A stretch of DNA of 64,000 nucleotides from Pseudoalteromonas holothuriae (GTDB taxonomy: Bacteria; Pseudomonadota; Gammaproteobacteria; Enterobacterales; Alteromonadaceae): positions 241,483 through 305,482 of the forward strand of contig NZ_CAMAPC010000005.1 in assembly GCF_945859825.1 (NCBI RefSeq). The letters are read 5' to 3'. Under the pieces are notes generated by a model. That model was given only the letters and a program-made list of their open reading frames with translations, had not been told where the DNA came from and searched no databases. A program made the translations under genes and the position numbers. The stretch's first letter is position 1, and every line of letters starts with the position of its first letter. Positions 27,409 to 37,010 of this stretch are shown one piece after another.

Positions 27409-28364
27409 ACTCTTATAAAGGGGTGTTTAGTTTCTGCTGAAGGTTTAATTACTTCACATGTCCGAATTTTACTAACAATCTCTATGCTAGATCGAGCTTC
27501 TTCCAATCCAAAGCCTTTGCCTTCTAAGATATGTTGATAGCTTGCAGTGTGAAGATCCGTAAACCCTCCTGAAAACTCAATTTCATCACCATCAACTGTT
27601 ATAGAGCGATAAGTACGCTGACCTGATGCCACGATATGCTCAGGTAAATAACTGCTATCAACAGATAAGAACCACTTCACTCTGGCATTTTCTAACTCTA
27701 AATAGCCAGCAGATACATTCTCTTCTCTAACATACACTTCACTTTTCTTTACCGACCCGAAAATCCATGAAAGCATATCATAAAAGTGCACACCTATATT
27801 GGTTGCGATGCCACCTGATTTTGAGTCGTCCCCCTTCCATGAAGTGAAGTACCAATGCCCCCGACTGGTAAGGTAACTCAGATCAATTTCAAATATCTTA
27901 TCCGGAGTTCGTAGTAATTCTTTTGCTACCTTTTCTTTTAAAGAAATTATACTTGGGTGTAGCCTTAGCTGAAGAATATTATAGACTTTGTTGCCCGTTT
28001 CTTGTTCCACTTCTTTTAAAGCATCTATATTGTGAGGATTTAAAACCAAAGGCTTTTCACAAATAGCATCAGCACCATTTTTTAGTGCAAACCTGATATG
28101 AGAGTCATGTAAATAATTAGGTGAAGCGATTGCAACATAATCAATCTTTTCACCCTTTCGCTTTAACAAATCAATATGTCTGTCAAATCGTTCATATTCT
28201 ACAAAAAAATCAGCCTCAGGGAAAAAGCTATCGATAATACCAACCGAGTCATTTTTATCCATTGCCGCAACCAGGTGATTTCCCGTTTCCTTAATTGCTT
28301 TCATGTGACGAGGTGCAATGTAACCAGCAGCGCCAATTAAGGCGAAATTTTTTACCTTATCCAT
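27405..28364 (-). CDS. wbpB: UDP-GlcNAcA 3-dehydrogenase (WbpB-like, GFO/IDH/MocA family)
   Basis: A 319-residue oxidoreductase with an N-terminal NAD-binding fold ([18 protein letters not shown]) and the motif CEKPLVLNP (EKP at about 97-99) typical of the GFO/IDH/MocA family. [20 protein letters not shown] further on is characteristic of the WbpB group. It oxidises C3 of UDP-GlcNAcA so that WbpE can transaminate it. It is 6 bp downstream of the 6-dehydrogenase gene and overlaps wbpD by 4 nt. Confidence 0.92.
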   Translation of the reverse strand: MDKVKNFALIGAAGYIAPRHMKAIKETGNHLVAAMDKNDSVGIIDSFFPEADFFVEYERFDRHIDLLKRKGEKIDYVAIASPNYLHDSHIRFALKNGADAICEKPLVLNPHNIDALKEVEQETGNKVYNILQLRLHPSIISLKEKVAKELLRTPDKIFEIDLSYLTSRGHWYFTSWKGDDSKSGGIATNIGVHFYDMLSWIFGSVKKSEVYVREENVSAGYLELENARVKWFLSVDSSYLPEHIVASGQRTYRSITVDGDEIEFSGGFTDLHTASYQHILEGKGFGLEEARSSIEIVSKIRTCEVIKPSAETKHPFIRV

Positions 28365-28370
28365 TTATCG

Positions 28371-29651
28371 TTACAACCTTATATCTGCATCTTGTGGGTT
28401 TAACACATGTTTAACGTCATATAACACGTGTTCATTCTTACCAAATGAGCGTATTTTATCAACGCCCCACTGTTTAAATTCATCATGATCGACAGCCAAT
28501 ACAATACCGTCATATTGACCAGTTTGAATTTTATCTGTTAGCGCTAAACCATATTCGTTTTGCACCTCATCTACGCTGGCCCAGCTATCATATACATCTA
28601 CTGACATATTAAAATCTTTCAGCTCGCGAACAACGTCTATTATTTTCGTATTTCGCACATCTGGACAATCCCCCTTAAAGGTGAATCCCAAGACCAATAT
28701 TTTTGCTTCATCGATATGAATTTTACGGCTCGATAGCTTTTTTACTAATTGCGTTGCTACATATTCACCCATGCCATCATTGATACGACGGCCGGCTAGA
28801 ATGACCTCGGGACGATACCCCACTTCTTCTGCTTTATAAGTTAAATAGTACGGATCAACACTAATACAATGCCCGCCTACCAAGCCAGGCTTGAACTTCA
28901 AGAAATTCCATTTTGTACCTGCCGCGTTCAACACTTCTTCTGTATCAATATGCAAACGGTTAAATATTTTTGCAAACTCATTAATAACTGCAATATTTAG
29001 GTCTCGTTGCGTATTTTCTATCACTTTAGCAGCCTCAGCTACTTTAATTGATGAAGCCTTATAGGTACCAGCGCTAATAATCTGTTGATATATATCGTCA
29101 ACAAAGTTAGCAACTTCAGGTGTTGAACCTGAAGTAATTTTAATGATTTTAGTCAGTGTATTGACCTTATCACCTGGATTAATTCGCTCGGGTGAGTAGC
29201 CCGCAAAAAAACCTTCGTTAAACTTTAAGTTAGAAACTTTCTCAATAATTGGGATACACACTTCTTCAGTTGCACCTGGGTATACCGTGCTCTCAAAAAT
29301 GACAGTATCCCCTTTTGAAATATGTCGCCCAACTAGCTCAGAAGCTTTACGCAAAGGGGTTAAATCTGGTGCATGAGTATCATCTATTGGTGTAGGCACT
29401 GTTACGATGTATATATTACTGCCACTTAAGTCGCCTTCATCACAAGAGAATTTTAACTTACTCGCTTTACCTAGCTGCTCTTGATTTACTTCTAATGTAT
29501 TATCAAAGCCTGATTTTAGCTGCGCTACTCTGTTACTATTAATATCGAAGCCTACCACATCGTAAAGCTTGCCAAACTCTACTGCTAATGGCAGACCTAC
29601 ATAACCTAATCCGATCACGGATAACTTGGGCAATTGAGGTTGATTAAACAT
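28371..29651 (-). CDS. UDP-N-acetylhexosamine 6-dehydrogenase, second copy
   Basis: A 426-residue nucleotide-sugar dehydrogenase (NAD motif [16 protein letters not shown], catalytic C262 in [16 protein letters not shown]). It is plainly a paralogue of the TviB-type enzyme at 15934-17208: long shared blocks include the 20-residue run starting [20 protein letters not shown] and the stretch AAGTKWNFL. In this position, 6 bp before wbpB, it should play the WbpA role, oxidising UDP-GlcNAc to UDP-GlcNAcA. The two copies serve different operons and probably different sugars. Confidence 0.93.
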   Translation of the reverse strand: MFNQPQLPKLSVIGLGYVGLPLAVEFGKLYDVVGFDINSNRVAQLKSGFDNTLEVNQEQLGKASKLKFSCDEGDLSGSNIYIVTVPTPIDDTHAPDLTPLRKASELVGRHISKGDTVIFESTVYPGATEEVCIPIIEKVSNLKFNEGFFAGYSPERINPGDKVNTLTKIIKITSGSTPEVANFVDDIYQQIISAGTYKASSIKVAEAAKVIENTQRDLNIAVINEFAKIFNRLHIDTEEVLNAAGTKWNFLKFKPGLVGGHCISVDPYYLTYKAEEVGYRPEVILAGRRINDGMGEYVATQLVKKLSSRKIHIDEAKILVLGFTFKGDCPDVRNTKIIDVVRELKDFNMSVDVYDSWASVDEVQNEYGLALTDKIQTGQYDGIVLAVDHDEFKQWGVDKIRSFGKNEHVLYDVKHVLNPQDADIRL

Positions 29652-29691
29652 ATAGTTCCTCAGAATTCTGTTTGTGTTTAACTGTTAAAAT

Positions 29692-30717
29692 CTATTTATC
29701 CGCATTTTTGAAACGTGCTTTTAGCACCAGTAAAATATCATTTGGTATGATAAAAACGGCTAACGTCAACATTGAAAATAATAAACCTCTAATCGGGCTC
29801 AATTTAATTAACCGACATAAAGCCAACATGACATTTTTTAGCTTACCGTGAATTGCTTCATTAATTGCAATCCGCTGTGCTAGCTGTTCAGGATTTTTAT
29901 CAAATTCAGCCTGCTTAGTGGCTAAAAAGGTCTCTAATTCTGGCTGATACTGTGGATCTGACAACGCGTCTTTTCCCTGATACTTCGCACGCTGCTGATC
30001 AAAGAACAACGCAAGTTCCGCCGCAGATTGAGCTTTAATACTGTAACTCACATTCCTCGTCAACGAGTCAATTGAGAAACGATAGTAGTAAAGGCACTCT
30101 GGAATATTGGCGCACTTGTATTTATTTGCCATTCGCCTGATCCAATCGTAATCTTCGGCAGGGCAACCAAGAAAAAATTCGTTGTATCCACCAACATCTT
30201 CAACGACACTTTTTCTTACCATAATCGATGAGCCACAAAAGCATACCTCCACCTCGTTCTGCAAGTACATTTGAATCTCATGAAACTCTAAAGGTAAAGT
30301 AACTTGTTGGTATACTTTACCTTTACTATTAGTGCGATTAAACCCTGTACCACAAAACCCATATTCCTGGTTATCTTGAAGAAACCTAAGCTGTTTTTCT
30401 ATTTTATCTTTGGCTATCCAATCATCAGAGTCCAAAAATGTAATAAATTCACCTTTTGCTAAGCTCAGCAGTTTATTGAAAGTCCTTAAATAGCCTAGGT
30501 TCTCTTCATTCTGATAGAGCCGAATATTTGGGTGTTTTGTCTTTAAGTCGCACAATACTTTATAAGTATCATCTTGACTGCCATCATCGATGATAACAAC
30601 GTCAACCTGTTTATAGGTTTGCGCAACAATCGATTCGATAGCTACTTCAACTGTTTTAGTGCAGTTGTAAGCAGGCATGAGCACTGATACTAAAGGTTCA
30701 ACTTGCCTATCTGTCAT
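29692..30717 (-). CDS. Glycosyltransferase family 2
   Basis: A 341-residue GT-A enzyme. The N-terminus has VSVLMPAYNCTKTVEVAIES, then VVIIDDGSQDDTYKVL and the metal site FLDSDDWIA. The ATG at 30717 is chosen; a TTG three codons upstream would overlap the preceding gene. The C-terminus holds a hydrophobic helix (GLLFSMLTLAVFIIPNDILLV). It starts 1 nt after the stop of the GT4 gene upstream. Confidence 0.86.
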   Translation of the reverse strand: MTDRQVEPLVSVLMPAYNCTKTVEVAIESIVAQTYKQVDVVIIDDGSQDDTYKVLCDLKTKHPNIRLYQNEENLGYLRTFNKLLSLAKGEFITFLDSDDWIAKDKIEKQLRFLQDNQEYGFCGTGFNRTNSKGKVYQQVTLPLEFHEIQMYLQNEVEVCFCGSSIMVRKSVVEDVGGYNEFFLGCPAEDYDWIRRMANKYKCANIPECLYYYRFSIDSLTRNVSYSIKAQSAAELALFFDQQRAKYQGKDALSDPQYQPELETFLATKQAEFDKNPEQLAQRIAINEAIHGKLKNVMLALCRLIKLSPIRGLLFSMLTLAVFIIPNDILLVLKARFKNADK

Positions 30718-30718
30718 G

Positions 30719-31780
30719 CTATTCAATACCCATGAGAGTTTTCATAAACGCGACTCTTTTTCTTTCTATTTGATGACTGTCAATAAACCTTGCTACATCA
30801 TGTTGTTCAACAACCACTTTTTGCACCTTTTGAGTAAACTTAACTACATTTGTTATTGTCTTAGAGTCAAGAACATCCTGTGATGAGTTTATTTTTAATA
30901 TCCAACTGGGCTCTTCATCTAGAAATGCAGTTTCTTCATATGGCAGTATTACAGGTAAGCCAGCAGCTAAGTATTCTCTCACCTTCAAAGGACAAGCTTC
31001 CTTCATCCCTTTACGGTGCAATGCCAGCGTCCCCATTCCAACTGAACAACGTTTTGCAATATCTGCATACTCATCCATAGGTAGGTAGCCATGAAAATGT
31101 ATATTTTCAGCAGGGTCTGATAAGACATCTCGCTCCATTCCAACGACATGAAATTGTAAGGTACCATTTGTGGCCTTGGCTAACTGATTCAAAATATCAA
31201 GTCCGTGCCACATTAAGCCCGGCGTGCCAACAAACAAAATTGACAATGATGAGTTAACTTCCTTACGATATTTAAACCCTTCAATATCAATAGAGTTAGG
31301 TACTATGGCAACATTACCCACCGAAACAGAGGTAGATAACTCTTTAGTTACCGACACCACTGCTGACAAGCACCGATGATAAAATGGCTTTGTCACCAAG
31401 TTATAGACATAGGTAATGAAACCCTTTAACGAACTACTTCGTTGGAGCTTAATTTCGGCATCAGTATCCGTATTTAATTCAGCAACAAGCTTGTAGTTAC
31501 TAAAGAAAAGTGGCACTAATAACGTGGGCAACACCCACATCCTGTGATATATGATGTCAGGTGAAAAACAATCTATAACTTGTTTTAATTTACGCGCTAG
31601 TGACCAAGTAAAGCTAGGGGAGATTACCTCTACATTAGGGTGCTTAACAATTTCATTAGTAATCAAAAACAGCTTTACATCGACTCCTAAGGATTGCCAA
31701 GTTTCTACCTGAGAAATCACTTTATCGTATACACTATCATATTGATTACTTTTCAATATTAGTAAATATGCAACTTTCAA
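30719..31780 (-). CDS. Glycosyltransferase family 4
   Basis: A 353-residue GT-B enzyme. The C-terminal Rossmann domain has FVGTPGLMWHGLDILNQL, HFHGYLPMDEYADIAKRC and CPLKVREYLAAGLPVI, where the glutamate of REYLAAG takes the place of the usual GT4 E-x7-E donor site. No ATG exists at the N-terminus. The TTG at 31780, preceded at four bases by AAAGAGAG, gives the natural start (then KVAYLLILKSNQYD), and is chosen over a TTG 16 codons upstream without a ribosome site. Donor unknown. Confidence 0.8.
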   Translation of the reverse strand: MKVAYLLILKSNQYDSVYDKVISQVETWQSLGVDVKLFLITNEIVKHPNVEVISPSFTWSLARKLKQVIDCFSPDIIYHRMWVLPTLLVPLFFSNYKLVAELNTDTDAEIKLQRSSSLKGFITYVYNLVTKPFYHRCLSAVVSVTKELSTSVSVGNVAIVPNSIDIEGFKYRKEVNSSLSILFVGTPGLMWHGLDILNQLAKATNGTLQFHVVGMERDVLSDPAENIHFHGYLPMDEYADIAKRCSVGMGTLALHRKGMKEACPLKVREYLAAGLPVILPYEETAFLDEEPSWILKINSSQDVLDSKTITNVVKFTQKVQKVVVEQHDVARFIDSHQIERKRVAFMKTLMGIE

Positions 31781-31858
31781 ATTACTCTCTTTAACGAATA
31801 GGTTGAGTTCAAAAATACCATTAACCAAGTGAACATGCTTTCTCTGAAATATAGCGAG

Positions 31859-32575
31859 CTATGACTTTAAATCTTTCAATACCAAGAAAAAAAATTTAGG
31901 GTAGCTACCTAGCAATCTTTTGATAACATACGAATTTTCAAAAACACGATAAAGCCAGCGTAAGTGAAGTTTATCTATCCACTGAGGATAATAAACAAGG
32001 GACTCTGCACTTTGATGCAAAAAACCACCACATGTGTATATTTGCTTAATAATCCCGCTTGAACGAAGCTTAAGCTTTACAGCAAAATTATCTTGCCGAG
32101 GCGTTCCCATCCCACAAATGACAAAGTCAGGGTTAGTGGATAAGATACTTTCAATCATCTTCTCGTCATCATCAAAATAGCCATCATGTGAGCCAACTAT
32201 ATTAATATTTTTGTAATGTGCTTTGAAGTTACTAATTGCTTTATTGAGCTCTTTTTCTTTTGTTCCCAAAAGAAATATTGAAAACCCTTCTCGATCTGCC
32301 CTTTCTAAAAAATCATTAGCAAATGAGCTTTGATCGAAGCTAACTCTGGGCACCTTTTGTTTGAATAAATAACTTAAGTATTTTGCTGAAGATATGGCAT
32401 CTGTATAAATAGCATCTATATTTTCAATAATTGAGACTTCATCGCGTAAAAGAAGGTAAGAATACGGATTGACAAAAGTTATTACCTCTGTTTTTTTAAT
32501 ATCTCCATGCAAAACCTCATCAAATCTTTTATTTATATCCGGGGCCTTTTTTACTTTTCTCAGTAACTCATTCAC
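31859..32575 (-). CDS. WecG/TagA/CpsF-family glycosyltransferase
   Basis: About 238 residues, the usual size for this GT26 family. The segment VITFVNPYSYLLL lies near the N-terminus, with FSIFLLGTKEKELNKAIS in the middle and the signature VICGMGTPRQDNF. The final region WLYRVFENSYVIKRLLGSYP is the amphipathic membrane-binding tail. Known members add ManNAc(A) to undecaprenyl-PP-GlcNAc. WecA, encoded at 55024-56085, makes that acceptor, so this is likely the second-step enzyme of the WecA-primed glycan. No ATG is available; GTG at 32575 with GAGG nine bases upstream is chosen, GTG at 32590 being the alternative. Confidence 0.87.
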   Translation of the reverse strand: MNELLRKVKKAPDINKRFDEVLHGDIKKTEVITFVNPYSYLLLRDEVSIIENIDAIYTDAISSAKYLSYLFKQKVPRVSFDQSSFANDFLERADREGFSIFLLGTKEKELNKAISNFKAHYKNINIVGSHDGYFDDDEKMIESILSTNPDFVICGMGTPRQDNFAVKLKLRSSGIIKQIYTCGGFLHQSAESLVYYPQWIDKLHLRWLYRVFENSYVIKRLLGSYPKFFFLVLKDLKS

Positions 32576-32847
32576 TTTAATACGCCTCACACAAACTTAC
32601 ACAAAGTGACGCGCTAACTCAGCCCACTGTCACTAATAAATAGCCGCGTAATTCTACATGCTCACAAAGCATCTTGCCATAACCATTTTGATTTTTTGGC
32701 CTATACCGCCCACTTTCCACTCTATGCGCCCAACAATACTCTTGCTTCAAACTAACGTCCCCATAACGACAACAGAATACAGAAAAACTAATTAGTACCA
32801 CTTAAAGGGATATTTATACTGAATTTAGTCGCTGAGAAACAATTAAA

Positions 32848-34125
32848 ATGCTCAAAAAAAACCACTTTGATTTCCCTGATTTTGATTCATACAACTGGGT
32901 GTGTCGATAATTACAACCCTGAGAATAACGTTAATACAACAGCAAATAGTGCCGCTATCGGCTCTGGTAACAAAGCATTTTCGCTAACCTCTAAAGTCGT
33001 AGGGCTAAGATCAATTACCCCAACCTCATTAAAAATAGCACAAAATGGTCAAGTCACTTTCCAGGTTTTAACCAAATCAAAAGGGGTTTCATTAGACTCT
33101 ATTAATGACTGCAAAGTACGGCAGCTCTATTTCTTTTGATGTGTCAGCCAACCAAGGCTCCACTATAAAACTCATAGCCGGCTGTGAAGGTGAACTTAAA
33201 AATGAAAAGTACGTGATATCACCAGTCACACAATCATGTGACTTAACGGCTCAGTTTGAAAAAAAGACTTATACGGTCACCGCAAATATAAGTGATAAAA
33301 GTTTAGGAAGTGTTTCTTCTCTTTCTCAAATAGCAAAGCATGGTAACACTGCGTCATTTACATCACTCCCGTAGAAGGGTTAGAAATCGATAGTGTAAAT
33401 GGCTGCGATGGAACTTTGTATGACAATACTTGTCGTATCAATAAAGTAACTAGTAGCTGTATTTTTACACCGATATTTAAGCCAAAGGGACACCTCATGG
33501 TTTCTTTTGGTGATGCCTATGCTGAGTCTTGGTGGAAAAGAGCGAACCAGCTATTTGAAGCGTTTGATATGAAAGCAATTTATTATGTTAATGCTGATTT
33601 GGTTTTACAAAAAGGTCAGAAGCACTACATAGACCAACTATTCAGGAAAGGAAATATTATTGGTCATCACTCTTGCTCACACCAATTCGCTCGTACATAT
33701 AAAGGGGATTACATAAAAGGTGCATGAGCTTCTACGCCGATTATAATTTAAAACATTTTGCATACCCCTATGGCTGAGGAACGGAGTCTATAACCAAGCA
33801 ACTAGAGACCATTTTTGATACAGTTCGGTTATTTAACGTCAGCTGGAAAAGTCCATCAACTTGCCCAGGTAATGCAATGGCCATTGATAGGTTAGAAAGG
33901 CCAGACTGGAATACTGTATGGGAACTTCTAGATAGAGCGAAGCGTGAAGGGTTAACGGTTCACTTAGCAACACATAACGTAATTGACAATTGCGAGATTG
34001 CCCAAAAAAGTTGGGGGATATGTACGGCTGAACTAGAGCGCTTACTTATGCCGATTCACTCGGGCTATTACTTGGCCCACCAAAAAATTGGTTGTAATTT
34101 CCTCATAAATATAAAGAGCTATTGA
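32848..34125 (+). pseudogene. Broken polysaccharide deacetylase lipoprotein gene
   Basis: Pieces of one coding sequence lie in successive plus-strand frames. The ATG at 32848 enters a run of eight A; with seven, the frame would read MLKKTTLISLILIHTTGC, a lipoprotein signal peptide. A second break is near 33110, where a repeat-domain region (KKTYTVTANISDKSLGS) begins. A third break is near 33370. The NodB deacetylase part follows (VSFGDAYAESW, then GHHSCSH with the metal-binding histidines), another break is near 33720, and an in-frame TGA follows FAYPYG at about 33776. The last piece (WNTVWELLDRAKREGLTVHL) ends at 34125. The first metal motif, normally DDG, is also altered (GDA). The gene is beyond simple repair and should be non-functional. 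Confidence 0.88.
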
Positions 34126-34268
34126 TTAATGTGTTCAATAGCTCGCTTATTTTATTCTGTTTATATCATCGCATTATTTCTATCAAAGCACATGCAGCTA
34201 CCTATCTATTTATCAATTTGTCCCATGTGATATTATACGCGCAAATCACTTTAGGACTATGTAAGTAT

Positions 34269-35426
34269 ATGCACATCGTTGTTCTTCCATCTTGGTACCC
34301 TTCAGATCAGCATGACGCCGCAGGCAGCTTTTTTCGAGAGCAAGCTATTGCCTTAAGTGAGTCTGATATAGATGTAGCGGTTCTTGCAGTGTGCCTTCAC
34401 GGACTACGTAATTGGCGGGCTATTTTTAGTCAAGGTGTTGATGAGAGTATTGATTTAGGTTTGCCAACCTATAGATTGAATGTTATGCGCTGGCTGCCTC
34501 GTTCTGCTAAATTTGATGAAATAGTCGTTAGGTTTGGATTAAAGCTGCTGTTCAAAAGGTATGTTAAAAAACATGGTTTGCCAGATGCGATTCATGCTCA
34601 ATGCGCGCTTTTCGGTGGTGTTGTTGCACGCGAATTATCCGCTGAATTTAACATCCCTTATCTAGTTACTGAGCATTGCTCAATATACGCCAGAGATCTT
34701 GTCACACAAAAAGATAAGGTGCTTGCAAAGAAAGTTTTTGAACAAGCTAATAAGTTAATTGCAGTATCGGAACCTTTCGCTAATGACTTAAAAGCTGCTT
34801 TTTGTGAAACTGCGCACCAAGTATGGAATATAATTCCAAATATGGTAGAACAGCAATTTCTTGATAACTTTGAAGAGCCCAAGAAAAACAATAAATTCTC
34901 ATTTATTGCAATAGGTTCCCTTAATAAAAATAAAGCTATTGATAACCTTCTCTTGGCATTTTATGAGCAATTCCGCACAAACAAAAATGTAACTCTAACT
35001 ATCGCGGGAGATGGTGTTGAGCGAGCAAATCTTGAACTTTTATCAAGAGAACTAAAACTGGAGAGTCAAGTGACTTTCTTAGGTAACATTAATAGAGCCC
35101 GCGCGCTTGAAGAAATAAGCAATGCCAGTGTGTTGGTATCAGCTAGTAAATACGAAACATTTGGCGTGGTACTTATTGAGGCCCTAGCACTTGGAAAACC
35201 TGTGATAGCAACGCAATGTGGTGGGCCTGAAACAATTGTCACTAGTAAAGTGGGGTTACTCGCTAAAAATGATAATGTACAAAGCCTTGCAACTCAGCTC
35301 CAACAATTACATCTAACTTACGACAGCTATAACCCAGTAGAAATACATGAGTATTGTAAACTTCGTTTTGGTAAAAAAGCTTATATCAACAGTATGACTA
35401 AGCAATTTCAAGATGTAATAACCTAG
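34269..35426 (+). CDS. Glycosyltransferase family 4
   Basis: A 385-residue GT-B enzyme on the plus strand, against the trend of the cluster. It starts MHIVVLPSWYPSDQHDAAGS, then SFFREQA, a typical GT4 N-terminus, and has the C-terminal donor motif SASKYETFGVVLIEALALG with ATQCGGPETI. The ATG at 34269 is preferred; the frame is open 49 codons upstream, but that part overlaps the end of the deacetylase pseudogene and has no family similarity. It is followed 12 bp later by a flippase gene. Donor unknown. Confidence 0.84.
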   Translation: MHIVVLPSWYPSDQHDAAGSFFREQAIALSESDIDVAVLAVCLHGLRNWRAIFSQGVDESIDLGLPTYRLNVMRWLPRSAKFDEIVVRFGLKLLFKRYVKKHGLPDAIHAQCALFGGVVARELSAEFNIPYLVTEHCSIYARDLVTQKDKVLAKKVFEQANKLIAVSEPFANDLKAAFCETAHQVWNIIPNMVEQQFLDNFEEPKKNNKFSFIAIGSLNKNKAIDNLLLAFYEQFRTNKNVTLTIAGDGVERANLELLSRELKLESQVTFLGNINRARALEEISNASVLVSASKYETFGVVLIEALALGKPVIATQCGGPETIVTSKVGLLAKNDNVQSLATQLQQLHLTYDSYNPVEIHEYCKLRFGKKAYINSMTKQFQDVIT

Positions 35427-35438
35427 GTATTAAACTCA

Positions 35439-36830
35439 ATGTCACTTAAAACGCTCGTCTCTTATGCCTTAGGTCCCATTGGCGCCTCATTACTTGGGCT
35501 TATAACATTACCAATCTTAACAAGACTGATTGTACCTGATGTATACGCTCAAATTGCGCTTGCACAGATCACGATTCAACTTTTATTGTTTTATGCTCTA
35601 AGTGGCTTTGATCAAGCCTTTATGCGCGAATACTATGAGCAAGAAAACAAACAAAAATTATTCTGCCATACTTACTTCATGAGCTTAGTATTATTTAGCT
35701 CAATTATTGCGATTTTTTACGTATTTCGCGATCATATTTCGGCCTTTTTATTTGGCGATTACCGCCCTGAAGTTCTAGCTATTATCGTTATAACTTTATT
35801 ATTTACCATTACTTTGCGCTACCTACAACTCATCATGCGCTTAGAAAATAAGGCAATGAGCTACTCTCTTGCATTATTTTTACAAGCCTTATTTAATCTG
35901 CTATTTATTATTATTTTTGTCGAAATTTTAAAGGTTAGCAGCTTAATTGGGGTGCTCTTAGCCAATGGCATTTCTGTTCTTATTGTGACACTGGGGTGCT
36001 GGTTCAAGGCAAGACAAAATATAGCTATATTCTCTACAACACACTTCGACAAAGTACTATTTGGACAGTTATTCAAATATGCTTTCCCACTGCTATTTTC
36101 AACTCTCTTAATGTGGGTTTTGTACTCAGCTGATCAATACATGCTACGTTGGTTATCTAACTATAATGAGCTTGGTATTTATGCTGCAGCTTACAAACTC
36201 TGCGCTGCATTAACCATATTACAAGTTATAATTTCAACCTATTGGGTGCCATTGAGCCTTAAGTGGCATCAAGCTGCAGTGCCAACCTCTCAATTTAACT
36301 TAGCAGGAAAAGCCGCGACAACTCTTATGATTATTGTATTCCTATTAAGTGTAGCGTTAAGAGATATAGTTAGCTTACTGTTAGGTGAACAGTTTGCACT
36401 CGCAGTAGATATTTTTCCATTTTTAATGTTGTACCCAATATTTTATGCACTTTCTGAGATCTCTGGAGTAGGTATTAATTTAAGCAGAAAAACAAGTTAT
36501 ATGATCTATATCACCTTGCTTTCAGCTATTTTTAACATCACGATAAACCTCTGGCTGATACCTAAACTTGGCGCAAAAGGAGCTGCAATAGCCACCGGCG
36601 CAACATTTATACTGTATTTTTACTCTCGCACTATCTTAGCAAACAGAGTATGGAAAAAAGTGGCTTGGGCTCACTACAACATCATGGTGTGCTTAATTGT
36701 GTTTATTTTGCTATTCATTGACTCAGCTTGGATAGAGTGGTTTTGTGGTGTACTTGCCAGCACTTTATTTATTTTCTTAGCGGTTTTGTACAAAATCGGT
36801 AAGTTAGAAAAAATATATATGTCTAACTAG
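35439..36830 (+). CDS. Wzx-type flippase (second)
   Basis: A 463-residue polytopic membrane protein of the polysaccharide transporter family, about 12-14 helices. It begins SLKTLVSYALGPIGASLLGL, then ITLPILTRLIVPDVYAQIAL, a standard Wzx N-terminus. It is cotranscribed with the GT4 gene just upstream on the plus strand. No flippase lies in the region B minus-strand block, so this one probably serves the WecA-primed region B glycan. It differs clearly in sequence from the flippases at 8919-10442 and 41254-42492. Confidence 0.88.
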   Translation: MSLKTLVSYALGPIGASLLGLITLPILTRLIVPDVYAQIALAQITIQLLLFYALSGFDQAFMREYYEQENKQKLFCHTYFMSLVLFSSIIAIFYVFRDHISAFLFGDYRPEVLAIIVITLLFTITLRYLQLIMRLENKAMSYSLALFLQALFNLLFIIIFVEILKVSSLIGVLLANGISVLIVTLGCWFKARQNIAIFSTTHFDKVLFGQLFKYAFPLLFSTLLMWVLYSADQYMLRWLSNYNELGIYAAAYKLCAALTILQVIISTYWVPLSLKWHQAAVPTSQFNLAGKAATTLMIIVFLLSVALRDIVSLLLGEQFALAVDIFPFLMLYPIFYALSEISGVGINLSRKTSYMIYITLLSAIFNITINLWLIPKLGAKGAAIATGATFILYFYSRTILANRVWKKVAWAHYNIMVCLIVFILLFIDSAWIEWFCGVLASTLFIFLAVLYKIGKLEKIYMSN

Positions 36831-36851
36831 TTTTTTAAGTAATTGATCCAG

Positions 36852-36993
36852 CTATGCAGCGTATCTTTGTCTACCGTGGTAAACTTTATCAGGAGTAAAA
36901 GCATAAAGTTCTTGATGTTTACGCTGCTCATTAAAAATACTGTATCCGTCGCTACTATTATCTAACACTTTAGCAAACACATTGTAAGCAAGA
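36852..36993 (-). pseudogene. Transposase C-terminal remnant (IS3-like integrase core)
   Basis: About 47 minus-strand codons with no start read into a stop at 36852. The stretch FNEQRKHQELYAFTPDKVYH follows the pattern YNxxRPHxxLxxxTPxxVYxG near the end of rve-type transposases of the IS3 kind. Nothing else of an element is visible on either side. It marks an old insertion at the junction between the plus-strand island and the minus-strand genes at 37011 onward. The family call rests on a short match. Confidence 0.45.
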
Positions 36994-37010
36994 GCCTAAA
37001 GGGGCAGACT

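Noticed and set aside
32619..32801. 60-codon minus-strand open frame upstream of the WecG/TagA-like gene
   Set aside because: No ribosome site, no recognisable motif, unusual Cys/Trp/Tyr content; most likely noise in the divergent spacer.
32853..32862. Programmed slippage at the eight-A run as a working switch
   Set aside because: Several further frame breaks and an in-frame stop downstream mean the gene would not be restored.
34122..34268. 49-codon N-terminal extension of the GT4 gene at 34269
   Set aside because: It overlaps the end of the deacetylase pseudogene, and the family's N-terminus begins exactly at the internal ATG.
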